Assembly (NCBI GenBank): GCA_016874095.1
Contig: VGVH01000016.1
Span: 1 to 51,170 of the forward strand
DNA length: 51,170 bases
DNA from: Gammaproteobacteria bacterium
GTDB lineage: Bacteria; Pseudomonadota; Gammaproteobacteria; Steroidobacterales; GCA-2729495
Direction: 5' to 3'
In this document: one piece after another, positions 18,083 to 26,897 of the stretch
How the letters are laid out: every line of letters starts with the position of its first letter
How positions within the stretch are numbered: position 1 is the first letter of the stretch
Program-made: the position numbers and the translations under genes
Notes under the pieces: model-generated
Told to the model about the DNA's origin: nothing
What the model saw: only the letters and a program-made list of their open reading frames with translations
The model's database searches: none

Positions 18083-20560
18083 ATGAGGGCAGTGCTGTGC
18101 GTGCCGGCCGGGCTGGTTGCCGTCGTGATGGCGGCGCCGCTGCCCGCCTTGGGCCAGGTCGACACGATCGTCGTCACCGTGCGCAAGAAGGAAGAGAGCC
18201 TGCAGGACGTGCCCGTGTCCGTCGCAGCCTTCGGCTCCGAGCAGCTGCAGGAGCAGGGGCTTTTCAGCGACAACGACATCGCCGACTTCACGGTCAACTT
18301 CAACACGCTGCCGCAGACCGGCCGCGATTTCGACCGCCCGGTCATCCGCGGCATGGCCGCGCCGTCCAGTCGCGGTGAAGCCAACGCGTCGTATTTCATC
18401 GACGGCATCTATATATCCGGCAGCATCGCCTCGGCCACCACCAGCGCCATGCAGCGGGTGGAGATCCTGCGCGGTCCCCAGTCCGCACAGTTCGGCCGCG
18501 CCACGTTCTCCGGCGCCATCAACTACGTGACGCTGAATCCGACCGACGAGTTCAGCGGCCGAATCCTCAGCAAGGCCGGCAGCCATGAAACCTACGAGAT
18601 CGGTGCGCTCGTCAGCGGGCCGGTCATCGCGGACAAGCTGCTGTTCCTCGTCTCCGCAGACTGGAGCGAATACGGCGGGGAGTGGCACAACCAGCTCGAG
18701 CCCGGTGCCGCCTTCAACCACCCGTTCAGCGACTGGCTGCTCGATCCACCGCAGGAAGGCGACCGCAGTTCGCTCGGCGGCGAACAAACCGTGGACGTGC
18801 TGGCGAAGCTCGTCTGGCGCCCCTGGGAAACCGGCGAGTTCAACCTCAAGTACGGGTACACCAGGGCCGATGACGAGATGTTCTCGTCCATGGTGGCGCC
18901 TGGCGGACCCGAAGGCATATTCGAAACGCAGAACTGCCAACTGGCGCCGCCGGAGTTCTACGCCCACCTCGCGGCGGGGAATACCTTTCCGTTCCCGGGC
19001 GAGGAGCCCTGGTGGCGGACCAGCGGCGGGGCGACCTGCGGCGAGATCCGCATGCTTCCGGGCTGGGCCGACCGGGTCAACCTGCCGGACTACTACAACG
19101 GGGTGACCCTGCAGGACGGGCGCTTCGTCACGCCGGTGGAGCCGGACCTCAGGAGGACCCAGGAACGGTACCTGCTGCAGTACTCGCAGGACATCGGATC
19201 CTGGTCGCTGACTGCCCGCGGTGGACTGAACACCGAGCGCTACCACCAGGCCTATGACCTCGACCACACCGAGGCGCGTGCGGTGTTCGGACTCTTCAAC
19301 TTCGACAACCGCCGTCGCCGCCAGGACTGGTCGGCGGAGGTTCGCCTCGATACGCCGTCGGACTGGCCGCTGCGTGGCGGGGTCGGCCTGTATTACTTCG
19401 ATGCCTGGACGAAGAGTGCGCAGCGCAGCATCCCCGGGCCGGGCGTCGTCTTCGGCGGGGATCTCGGCTACATACCCGGCGCCGGGATCTACACCGAAAA
19501 CACGGCCGCCTTCGGTTCGCTGATCTGGGATATCACCGAGAAGTGGGAAGTCGGCCTCGAGGGCCGCTACTCGCGCGAGGACCGCCTGCTCGAAGGCGGC
19601 AACGGCTGCGCCGCGGACCAGTCGTTCGACAACTTCACGCCGCGCGTGTCGATCAACTACAAGCCGGAGCCGGGGCTGCGCTTCTATGTGCAGGCCGCCA
19701 ACGGCGACAAGCCGGGGGACTTCAATTCCGAGTTCTTCCGCGGCGATGTGCGCCAGGATTTCTGCGAGCAGGCACGGATCTATACGCCGGATGTGTTCGT
19801 CAAGCCCGAGGAGCAGTGGACGTATGAGCTCGGCGCCAAGACGCGCTGGTTCGAGGACCGGCTGCAGGCCAACCTGGCGATTTTCCTGATCGAATGGGAG
19901 GAACAGTCGATCTTCCAGACCGTGAATTTCGCCACCTACGACTTTCCCGGGTACCAGAACAACGAGACGCTGGTGACGACGATCCTGCGCAACGTCGGTG
20001 ACTCGCGAATCGTCGGCGGCGAGTTCGAGACGACGTTCTCTGTGACCGACGACCTCACCCTGATCGCCAACTACGGCTATACCCGTGCCAAGTTCGAGGA
20101 GGGCTTCGACTCGCTGCTGTTCGACCTGACGGGCGACGGCGATGTGAGCGGGCGCTGGGTGCCCAGTGCGCCCGAGCACAATGCCGTGGTCGGTGTCGTG
20201 GTGAAGAAGCCGCTGCGCGACGGCCTGACCGCCATGTTCCGCACCGATGTCGCCTACGAGAGCAAGCGCTACATCCAGCCCAGCAACTTTGCCTGGATCG
20301 GCAACCGGACCCTGGTGAACCTTCGCGCCGGCGTGGAGTCGGAGAACTGGGACGTGACCGGCTACGTGGGCAACCTGATGGATGACGACACGCCGGTTGC
20401 GGTACTCAACTTCGTCAATTTCGGCTACGGGGCGATCCTGCCCGGGACGGACAACCTCTTCGGCACCAACGACGACATCTACCCGAACATGAACTCGATC
20501 GCCCCTGCCCGAGGCCGCTCCTATGGCCTTGAAGTGATATACAAATTTGGCGAGAACTGA
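18083..20560 (+). CDS. TonB-dependent outer-membrane receptor
   Basis: This 825-residue protein has a signal peptide (about residues 1-25, ending PALGQ) and the TonB-box-like DTIVVTVRKKEESLQDVP. The plug continues with PVIRGMAAPSSRGEANASYF, VEILRGPQSAQFGRATFSGAI and INYVTLNPTDEFSG. The barrel ends in YGLEVIYKFGEN rather than a terminal aromatic residue, a small departure from the usual C-terminus. A strong AGGGGGAG ribosome-binding site fixes the ATG at 18083. Probably co-transcribed with the MFS gene 45 nt upstream. Ligand unknown. Confidence 0.9.
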   Translation: MRAVLCVPAGLVAVVMAAPLPALGQVDTIVVTVRKKEESLQDVPVSVAAFGSEQLQEQGLFSDNDIADFTVNFNTLPQTGRDFDRPVIRGMAAPSSRGEANASYFIDGIYISGSIASATTSAMQRVEILRGPQSAQFGRATFSGAINYVTLNPTDEFSGRILSKAGSHETYEIGALVSGPVIADKLLFLVSADWSEYGGEWHNQLEPGAAFNHPFSDWLLDPPQEGDRSSLGGEQTVDVLAKLVWRPWETGEFNLKYGYTRADDEMFSSMVAPGGPEGIFETQNCQLAPPEFYAHLAAGNTFPFPGEEPWWRTSGGATCGEIRMLPGWADRVNLPDYYNGVTLQDGRFVTPVEPDLRRTQERYLLQYSQDIGSWSLTARGGLNTERYHQAYDLDHTEARAVFGLFNFDNRRRRQDWSAEVRLDTPSDWPLRGGVGLYYFDAWTKSAQRSIPGPGVVFGGDLGYIPGAGIYTENTAAFGSLIWDITEKWEVGLEGRYSREDRLLEGGNGCAADQSFDNFTPRVSINYKPEPGLRFYVQAANGDKPGDFNSEFFRGDVRQDFCEQARIYTPDVFVKPEEQWTYELGAKTRWFEDRLQANLAIFLIEWEEQSIFQTVNFATYDFPGYQNNETLVTTILRNVGDSRIVGGEFETTFSVTDDLTLIANYGYTRAKFEEGFDSLLFDLTGDGDVSGRWVPSAPEHNAVVGVVVKKPLRDGLTAMFRTDVAYESKRYIQPSNFAWIGNRTLVNLRAGVESENWDVTGYVGNLMDDDTPVAVLNFVNFGYGAILPGTDNLFGTNDDIYPNMNSIAPARGRSYGLEVIYKFGEN

Positions 20561-20649
20561 TGCCGGGTCTCGCCGCAGTGTGACGCAGGCCACGGCGGCC
20601 GACGCGTCGGCAGCGTCAACTGGGCGGCGACGGCGGATGGGAGTCTGTC

Positions 20650-21069
20650 ATGGGTACGTTGTCCTGGGTGATTGTGGGCCTGCTGATCGGGATCGTGTCC
20701 CCGTTTCTCGTCGTGCAGTTCCATCGCCGCCGCGACCTGGCCCGTGCGACCGTGGTCTCCGGTCTGGTTGCACGCAAGGAGGCGGTGCGGCCGTCGAATC
20801 CCTTCGCTGCCGTTTCCGTCAGGCCCTGCGACGATCCCTGCAACGCCGTGCTGCAGATGAACCACGTGCGTTACCTGGCCGTGCGCGCGCCGCGCCTGCC
20901 GGTGGCCGGTTGCGACAAGCAGCAGTGCGATTGCCGTTACCAGCGCCATGCCGACCGCCGCTCGCCGGGCGACCGCCGCGACAATTTCGCGCGTTTCGGC
21001 GGCCTCATGCCGAACTCCAGCAAGAATCGGCGCAAAGACGGCAATGACCGCCGCCGGCCGAAGGACTGA
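20650..21069 (+). CDS. Conserved membrane-anchored hypothetical protein
   Basis: This 139-residue protein has a single N-terminal transmembrane helix (about residues 4-22) and a cytoplasmic basic domain. The block RYLAVRAPRLPVAGCDKQQC, followed by DCRYQRHADRRSPGDRRDN, matches a conserved uncharacterised gammaproteobacterial family with a C-x4-C-x-C arrangement and a DRR-rich tail, as far as I recall. GGGAG six bases before ATG supports the start. It ends 15 nt before a convergent gene. Function unknown. Confidence 0.7.
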   Translation: MGTLSWVIVGLLIGIVSPFLVVQFHRRRDLARATVVSGLVARKEAVRPSNPFAAVSVRPCDDPCNAVLQMNHVRYLAVRAPRLPVAGCDKQQCDCRYQRHADRRSPGDRRDNFARFGGLMPNSSKNRRKDGNDRRRPKD

Positions 21070-21084
21070 CCCGCTTCGATCGGC

Positions 21085-22101
21085 TCAGCCCGGGGCTGCC
21101 CGGCCCCGCAGCCTACGCGCCACCGCGACGATCACCGCCGAGAAGGCGAAAACAGCCACGTAGTCCCAGAACGGGATGGAGAGGGCGGTCCAGGCCCGTT
21201 CCAGCCGCCCCTGCGCGGCGTACAACGCGATGACGCCCGCGACATAGGCAGCCGACACGGCGAGTCGCGTGCGCTGCGACCACGGCAGGCCGTAGACCTG
21301 CGTGATCACGAAGATGCCGAGCAGGCCGGCGACGAAGTTGGCGAAGCCGTGCTGATTCATGATGGCCACCAGGATCGCGTGCACGATCACCATCATCTCC
21401 AGCGTCAGCGTCCACCAGCGGTTCACGTGCGTGCGGGTGAAGAAGAGGCTGCCCTGGAGCAGCAGCAGGAACATGTAGAAGAAGCCGATCAGGTGGCCAC
21501 TGGTCGCATCCATCGGGTGGTACCAGAAGGTGTAGATGGCGGCCCAGGCGAAGTAGTAGCCGTGATAGCGGCGCGCGACCTGCCCCGCCTCCGTGACGAA
21601 CCGCAGCGGCTTGCCGAAGAAGAGGCCGCGCCGCTGGTTCTCCATGATCAGGATGATCACCAGCATGACCGCCACGGAGGCGAACGACGTCGCTTCGTGC
21701 ACGTCCTGGGCGAGCCCGTCGTACCAGATCCGCGTCTGCACGAGGTGCAGCGCGATGAAGAACGCATTGGCGCCCAGCGCGGCGACATTGATCGGGTGCA
21801 GCCCGCGCGTATAGGCCGGCCGCTCCTCCTGTGCCTTCCAGATCAGCCACCACAGCGTCAGCTGGTGCAGCAGATACCCGCCCCAGGCGGTCGCGCGGCT
21901 CCACACCGTGGGGAATTCGAGCTGCCACTCGTACCAGAAGCCCGGGATCTCGACACCGTAGGGCGGCGGCGCGGGCCACAGTTGCTGGGTCCACCAGATC
22001 AGCAGGCAGAACGCCAGGCTGAAGGCGATGCCGCCGGCGAGTGCGTAGCCGGAATCGAGCGGTGAGCGCCGCGCAGGCGCGTCGGCGGCAGGATCGGTCA
22101 T
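21085..22101 (-). CDS. Polytopic membrane protein of unknown function
   Basis: This 338-residue protein has about eight or nine predicted transmembrane segments, rich in Trp, His and Tyr: FWYEWQLEFPTVWSRAT, HLVQTRIWYDGLAQDVHEAT, FWYHPMDATSGHLIGF, NRWWTLTLEMMVIVHAIL. The many membrane-proximal His residues (HLVQ, HEAT, HPMD, HGF) could bind a metal or haem, but this is speculation. I do not recognise the family. It is the last gene of a minus-strand operon after a nitrilase-like protein, an MFS carrier and an aldo/keto reductase, 13 nt from the reductase stop. The ATG at 22101 is preferred over a TTG two codons upstream. Confidence 0.75.
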   Translation of the reverse strand: MTDPAADAPARRSPLDSGYALAGGIAFSLAFCLLIWWTQQLWPAPPPYGVEIPGFWYEWQLEFPTVWSRATAWGGYLLHQLTLWWLIWKAQEERPAYTRGLHPINVAALGANAFFIALHLVQTRIWYDGLAQDVHEATSFASVAVMLVIILIMENQRRGLFFGKPLRFVTEAGQVARRYHGYYFAWAAIYTFWYHPMDATSGHLIGFFYMFLLLLQGSLFFTRTHVNRWWTLTLEMMVIVHAILVAIMNQHGFANFVAGLLGIFVITQVYGLPWSQRTRLAVSAAYVAGVIALYAAQGRLERAWTALSIPFWDYVAVFAFSAVIVAVARRLRGRAAPG

Positions 22102-22114
22102 CGCCAACGGCAGC

Positions 22115-23065
22115 TCATGAGGCCGCGGCTATCTTCGCGATGGCGTCCACCTGATCGGCGCTGATCGGCCATCCGGCGGCGGCCACGTTCTGCCGGACCT
22201 GTTCCGGGCGCGTGACGCCGGCGATGACCGAGGAGACGAACGGCTGGGCAGCGAGCCAGCCGATGGCGAGATCGAGGACGCTGCGGCCGATCGAGTCGGC
22301 ATAACGGTGCAGTTCACCCACGATGCGCCAGCGCGCCGGGGAGACGAAGCCGCCACCGCCGCCCCACTTGCCGAAGCGCGTATCCGCCGGCGGTTTCTCG
22401 CCCTCGCGGTACTTGCCGCTCAGCAGGCCGCTCTCGAGCGGGAAATAGGGAAGGATGCCCACCTGGTGCCCCTGGGCGACCGGTACCAGTGCCGCTTCGA
22501 TCTCGCGATGGAGCAGGCTGTAGCGGTTCTGCGCGGACGCGAACGCGCTGGTCCCCGCTTCGCGGGCCGCAACCGTGGCGGCCTGCAGCTGGTCGGCGGA
22601 GTAGTTCGAGCAGCCGATGTGGCGGACCTTGCCCTGCACGACGAGGTCCTGCAAAGCGCGCAGGGTTTCCTCGACCGGCGTGCCGGTATCGGGAAAGTGA
22701 TGCTGGTACAGATCGATGTAGTCGGTGCCGAGCCGCGTGAGGCTCTGCTCCACCGCCTGCAGGATGTAGGCGCGGCTGCCGCCGCCTTCGGCCGCGCCGC
22801 CGCGCCCGCCGAGCTTGGCGCCGAACTTGGTCGCCACGATGACGCTCGCGCGCCGGGCGCCGAGTGCCTTTCCCAGCATCGTCTCGGACTTGTGCTGTGG
22901 CCCGCCGTAGATGTCGGCGACGTCGAAGAAGTTGACGCCGGCGTCGATCGCCGTGTCGACGATGGCATCCGTCGTCGACTGGTCGCACATCAGGCCGAAG
23001 TTCATGCAGCCGAGGCCGACCGTCGAGATGCGCAGACCGGAGTGACCGAGTGTCCTGAATTCCAT
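22115..23065 (-). CDS. Aldo/keto reductase
   Basis: This 316-residue NADPH-dependent (beta/alpha)8 oxidoreductase of the YajO/Tas-like group has FRTLGHSGLRISTVGLGCMN, then VNFFDVADIYGGPQH with the catalytic Asp and Tyr, VIVATKFGAKLG with Lys, IDLYQHHFPD with His, and SNYSADQL. FVSSVIAGVTRPEQ near the C-terminus is the NADP-binding region. AGGAGCAGCAGG precedes the ATG at 23065. It is separated by 11 nt from the upstream MFS gene, so the two are co-transcribed. It reduces or oxidises a carbonyl of an unidentified substrate. Confidence 0.9.
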   Translation of the reverse strand: MEFRTLGHSGLRISTVGLGCMNFGLMCDQSTTDAIVDTAIDAGVNFFDVADIYGGPQHKSETMLGKALGARRASVIVATKFGAKLGGRGGAAEGGGSRAYILQAVEQSLTRLGTDYIDLYQHHFPDTGTPVEETLRALQDLVVQGKVRHIGCSNYSADQLQAATVAAREAGTSAFASAQNRYSLLHREIEAALVPVAQGHQVGILPYFPLESGLLSGKYREGEKPPADTRFGKWGGGGGFVSPARWRIVGELHRYADSIGRSVLDLAIGWLAAQPFVSSVIAGVTRPEQVRQNVAAAGWPISADQVDAIAKIAAAS

Positions 23066-23076
23066 CCTGCTGCTCC

Positions 23077-24396
23077 TCAATTCCTGGCAGCGACCGGCGA
23101 TGGCTGCAGCCTGCGCACGTACAGCCCGAAGGAGAGCAGCACGGCGTTCAGCACCGCCATCATGGTGAACGGTGCCGTATCGCCGATACGATCGAACACG
23201 ATCCCGCCGATCAGCGACGCGAACAGGATACCCATGCCGCCGACGGCGTTGTAGAAGCCGATGATCGGGCCGCGGTCGGCCGGGCGTGCTTCCTGCCCGA
23301 CCAGGGCCCCGCTCGCGACGATCACGCTCACCTCGCCGATGCCGACCAGGACCGCGATGGGCAGGAATGCCCGTGAAAACGGATCGTCCACCGTCCCCAG
23401 TGCCCCGTAGCCGATCACTGCGAGGCCCAGCGCGATGCACAGGCCCGTGGTGCGCGTGACCTTGTCGCTGATGTACCCCATCGCAGGGGCCCACAGCATG
23501 GCCGACAGCTGGATCAGCCCGAACAGCATGCCGCCTCTGGCCATGCTGGCGGTCGCGGTCATGCCGCTGGCGATGCCGTGCTGCATGGCCCAGAGCGGGA
23601 AGAAATAGCCGATGACCGTGAAGTCCCCGCGGCCGATGAACGCCGCGCCATACGCCAACGCCATGCGCGGATTGCCCGACGCCCCCTGCCAGGCGCGCAC
23701 GATCTGGTCGCGCATGGAGCCGGTGCGGCCGTGCTGGCGGTTCGGGACGATGCGTGGCAGGCCGACCGCCATGATGATCGCTGCAGCGAACGCGATGGCC
23801 GCGACCGTCCAGAATGCATAGCGGCCCGCGGTCACCGGATCCGCCCCCTGGCTGGCGTACCAGGCCGGCGCCTTGGCCAGGACCGTCGACATCAGCACGA
23901 CGCCGGCGCCCTGCAGCAGGTTGTTGGACCCGGCCCAGCGACCCCGTGTCACCTCCTGCGTGGCATCGACGACGCAGGCGCTCAGCATGAGCGGCGTCGC
24001 CGCGATGCCGAGCGCGAACACGATCCGGTAGGTGAACAGGTCCGTCACGCTGGAGACCAGCGGGAAGATCGCGTAGCCCAGTGCCACGCAGAGGAAGCCC
24101 GCTACGTAGACCGGCCTGCGGCCGACGCGGTCGGAGAGGGTTCCGACAAAGCCGGCCAGCAGTACCACGATGATTTCCTGGAACGTGGCGAGCGCGCCGG
24201 TGATCGTGCCCTGCTGCGCCTTGGGGATGTGCACCATCTCGGTGAGCACGTAGGGCTGCGCAAAGCTCATGAATGCCGCGAGCCCGATCGTGAGCAGCGA
24301 CGCGCACCACACGGTCAGCGCGTTCGGCAGCGACCATCCCGGCGTGAACCAGAACGGGCCGAGGCGGATCCCGCTGGGATCAGGCTGGAAATTCAC
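23077..24396 (-). CDS. MFS transporter
   Basis: This 439-residue, twelve-helix carrier has GTLSDRVGRRPVYVAGFLC (the MFS motif A) and GYISDKVTRTTGLCIALGL (its second-half counterpart). The start is GTG at 24396, with AAGGAG eight bases upstream. It lies 18 nt after the nitrilase-like gene and 11 nt before the reductase, in the middle of a four-gene operon. It likely moves the operon's substrate or product across the inner membrane. A second, unrelated MFS gene opens the divergent operon, so the locus encodes two carriers. Confidence 0.88.
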   Translation of the reverse strand: MNFQPDPSGIRLGPFWFTPGWSLPNALTVWCASLLTIGLAAFMSFAQPYVLTEMVHIPKAQQGTITGALATFQEIIVVLLAGFVGTLSDRVGRRPVYVAGFLCVALGYAIFPLVSSVTDLFTYRIVFALGIAATPLMLSACVVDATQEVTRGRWAGSNNLLQGAGVVLMSTVLAKAPAWYASQGADPVTAGRYAFWTVAAIAFAAAIIMAVGLPRIVPNRQHGRTGSMRDQIVRAWQGASGNPRMALAYGAAFIGRGDFTVIGYFFPLWAMQHGIASGMTATASMARGGMLFGLIQLSAMLWAPAMGYISDKVTRTTGLCIALGLAVIGYGALGTVDDPFSRAFLPIAVLVGIGEVSVIVASGALVGQEARPADRGPIIGFYNAVGGMGILFASLIGGIVFDRIGDTAPFTMMAVLNAVLLSFGLYVRRLQPSPVAARN

Positions 24397-24414
24397 CGTG
24401 CTGGCTCCTTGCGG

Positions 24415-25473
24415 CTACCAGAAATGCGTCCAGCGCGAGCTTTCCTGGAAGTACCGGTAGGCATCGCGCTTGTCCTTCGGCACGTATTTCAGGTACAGGC
24501 TGGGGTCGTAGCGCTCCCGGTACTGCTCGAGTACCGGCATGTACAGCCTGAGGTGCAGGTCCGGAATGCGGTGGCGCGCGCGGAATTCGGCGATTGGTAT
24601 GCGCGCGATTTCCTTCGTCTCGAAGACGCCCGCCCTGCACATCTCTATGCCGCGGGGCGCGTAGATCGCCGAGCGGCCCGGGCCGCCGAAGGAGGTGTCC
24701 TCGAAGAATCCCGGGTTGCGACCCTGGGTGCTCACGGAGTTGTTGGCGATCATGGTGTAGACGCTGTTGTGATACGAGGTGAGGCGCATGTCCTCGCTCT
24801 CGAAGCCGCCCGTGGCCACGCGGCACACGATCTCGGCGCCCTTCATGGCCATGCAGCGGAACAGCTCGGGCTCGAATTGCACGGCGGACATCGCGATGTT
24901 GCCGATGTCGGTGCGCTCGACCGGAATCACCGCGTCCTGGCCGTACATCTCCACGAAACGATCGAGCACGTCGTAGATGACGGAGGTGTACTGCTCGGAG
25001 CCGGGGAACATGCCGCGGACGTTGCGTTGCTTCCAGTGCTTCACGACGCTGCCGTCCGGCTTCACCATCACCATCAGGTGCAGGATGTGGCCGGGCCAGT
25101 CCTTCTCGTCGCGCGCGTAGGTTCCGAAGACGATGTAGCAGTTGTACTGCTTCGCCTTCTTCACGACTTCCTCGATCTCAGGACCCGGCACTTCGATGGC
25201 GATGCGGTGGTGCTGATCGCGCGTCCACTCGGAGAAGCCCGTGATCGGAAACTCGTGGAACAACAGCAGGTCGCTGCGGCCGCCGTAGCCCTGCGCGATA
25301 TCGATGCACTCGAGGAAGTAGTCGAGGTTGCGCCGCAGGTCTGGCCCTGGGTTTTTGCCGTCCACCCCCTGCACGCGCGTCTGCACGACGGCGGCGGTGA
25401 TCGCGTCCTGGCGGAGTTTCACCGTCGGGTAGGTGCCGTCGGCGCGCACCATCGGGTCGTTCGTGCCGGTCAT
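24415..25473 (-). CDS. Nitrilase-superfamily protein with substituted catalytic residues
   Basis: This 352-residue protein is closest in layout to aliphatic amidase/formamidase (AmiE/AmiF). Visible blocks are LLLFHEFPITGFSEW (Glu74), VVKHWKQRNVRGMFPGSEQY (Lys145) and IAMSAVQFEPELFR followed by AMKGAEIVCR. Aligning with AmiE (ICDDGNYPEIWR, AMKGAE) by eye puts Ser196 at the nucleophilic Cys and Arg153 at the second catalytic Glu; Glu74 and Lys145 are kept. It may therefore be a non-hydrolytic homologue or use different chemistry. The ATG at 25473, with GGAG upstream, gives AmiE-like length; an earlier start at 25575 would run into the divergent MFS leader. First gene of its operon. Confidence 0.82.
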   Translation of the reverse strand: MTGTNDPMVRADGTYPTVKLRQDAITAAVVQTRVQGVDGKNPGPDLRRNLDYFLECIDIAQGYGGRSDLLLFHEFPITGFSEWTRDQHHRIAIEVPGPEIEEVVKKAKQYNCYIVFGTYARDEKDWPGHILHLMVMVKPDGSVVKHWKQRNVRGMFPGSEQYTSVIYDVLDRFVEMYGQDAVIPVERTDIGNIAMSAVQFEPELFRCMAMKGAEIVCRVATGGFESEDMRLTSYHNSVYTMIANNSVSTQGRNPGFFEDTSFGGPGRSAIYAPRGIEMCRAGVFETKEIARIPIAEFRARHRIPDLHLRLYMPVLEQYRERYDPSLYLKYVPKDKRDAYRYFQESSRWTHFW

Positions 25474-25561
25474 TGTTCTCGTTCTCCGGGGCGAATGGTT
25501 GTCGGTATCATACCGGCGCGAGACGGTTACTTTCTCCATCTGCGGCCACTGGAAGGTCAGG

Positions 25562-26857
25562 ATGTTCAATTTCACCCGCTACCAGTGGACCGTGCTGCTG
25601 GCTGCCTGGCTCGGCTGGGGCTTCGACGTCTTCGATGGCCTGCTCTTCAATTACGTTGCGCCGAACGCCGTGCCGACCCTGCTCGGTCTCGAGATCGGCT
25701 CGCCGGAGGCCAGGCAGGCGACGCTCTACTGGACCGGTGTGCTGACTTCCATCCTGCTGCTCGGCTGGGCCGCCGGCGGCGTGATCTTCGGCCTGGTGTG
25801 CGACCGCATCGGGCGCACCCGCACGCTGCTCATCACCATGCTCCTCTACGCGGTCGGCACCGCAGCCTGTGCCTTTGCCCCGAACATGGCCTGGCTGGTC
25901 GTGTTCCGGATCATCGCCTCGCTCGGCATCGGCGGCGAATGGGCGGCCGGCGCGGCGATGGTGGCCGAGACCGTGCCCGAGGAGAAACGCGTGGAGGCCG
26001 GCGCCTTGCTCTATACGGCCGCGCCGATGGGACTTTTCCTCGCGACGTTCGTCAACCTGCAGGTGGCCGGCAACTGGTTCGCGGACCAGCCGGAGGTCTC
26101 CTGGCGTTACGTCTTCCTGTTCGGCCTGCTGCCGGCTGGTGCGGCCTTCCTCGTGCGGCTGTTCGTGCGCGAGCCCGAGCGATGGAAGAACGAGGCAGCC
26201 GCTGCGCAGGCGCGCATCAGCGATCTCTTTACGCCTGACATCCGCGCGTACACGCTGTCAGGTTTCCTGATGGCCCTGGTCGCGCTGCTCACCTGGTGGA
26301 GCTGCAATGCTTTCCTGCCGGTGATCTCCAGCGGACTCGCGCGCGAGGCTGCCGTAGTGCAGGGACTGAGCGAGGCCGCAACGCTCGTGATGGTGGAGCA
26401 ATGGAAGACGCTCGCGACCAGCTGGTTCAACCTCGGCGGCCTGATCGGCACGCTGCTCACGATTCCGGCGGCCAAGTACCTCGGCCGCAAGGCCATGTTC
26501 AGCATCTACTGGGTCGCATCCGCGGCGGCGATTCTCGCTGCCTTCGGCATCGACTGGTCGCCCGAGGTGCGCCTGTACCTGTACTTCGCGATCGGGCTCT
26601 CGGTGTTCGGCGTGTTCGGCAGCTTCACCTACTACCTGCCGGAGCTCTTCCCGACGCGCCTGCGCGCGACGGGATCGGGGTTCTGCTACAACATCGGGCG
26701 CGTCTTCGCAGCGGCGGGGCCGTTCATCGTCGGTTCGATTGCCGCGCAGGGCATCGATGCCGCCACCAGCGTGCTGTTCTTCGTCGGCTTCATACCGCTC
26801 GCCGGTCTCGCCTTCATGCCGTGGGTCATCGAGACCCGCGGCCGCACGCTCAGCTGA
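25562..26857 (+). CDS. MFS transporter, sugar/aromatic-acid symporter type
   Basis: This 431-residue carrier has GWGFDVFDGLLFNYVAPNAV (TM1), FGLVCDRIGRTRTLLITML (motif A), IGGEWAAGAAMVAETVPEEKR (the conserved GGEW..G motif of metabolite:H+ symporters) and YYLPELFPTRLRATGSGF (the PELFPTxxR sugar/aromatic acid porter motif). It is divergent from the nitrilase-like operon, about 90 nt between starts, which suggests shared regulation. It is followed by the FGE-like lipoprotein at 40 nt. Confidence 0.9.
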   Translation: MFNFTRYQWTVLLAAWLGWGFDVFDGLLFNYVAPNAVPTLLGLEIGSPEARQATLYWTGVLTSILLLGWAAGGVIFGLVCDRIGRTRTLLITMLLYAVGTAACAFAPNMAWLVVFRIIASLGIGGEWAAGAAMVAETVPEEKRVEAGALLYTAAPMGLFLATFVNLQVAGNWFADQPEVSWRYVFLFGLLPAGAAFLVRLFVREPERWKNEAAAAQARISDLFTPDIRAYTLSGFLMALVALLTWWSCNAFLPVISSGLAREAAVVQGLSEAATLVMVEQWKTLATSWFNLGGLIGTLLTIPAAKYLGRKAMFSIYWVASAAAILAAFGIDWSPEVRLYLYFAIGLSVFGVFGSFTYYLPELFPTRLRATGSGFCYNIGRVFAAAGPFIVGSIAAQGIDAATSVLFFVGFIPLAGLAFMPWVIETRGRTLS

Positions 26858-26897
26858 CCCGGGGCATTGCGCAACTGCTGCGTCACGGGTTGGTCAC

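Noticed and set aside
17690-20593. 967-codon minus-strand open frame
   Set aside because: It is the antisense of the TonB receptor and MFS genes; long antisense frames are expected in G/C-rich DNA.
23578-26238. 886-codon plus-strand open frame
   Set aside because: It is the antisense of the MFS and nitrilase-like genes and an out-of-frame reading of the next MFS gene.
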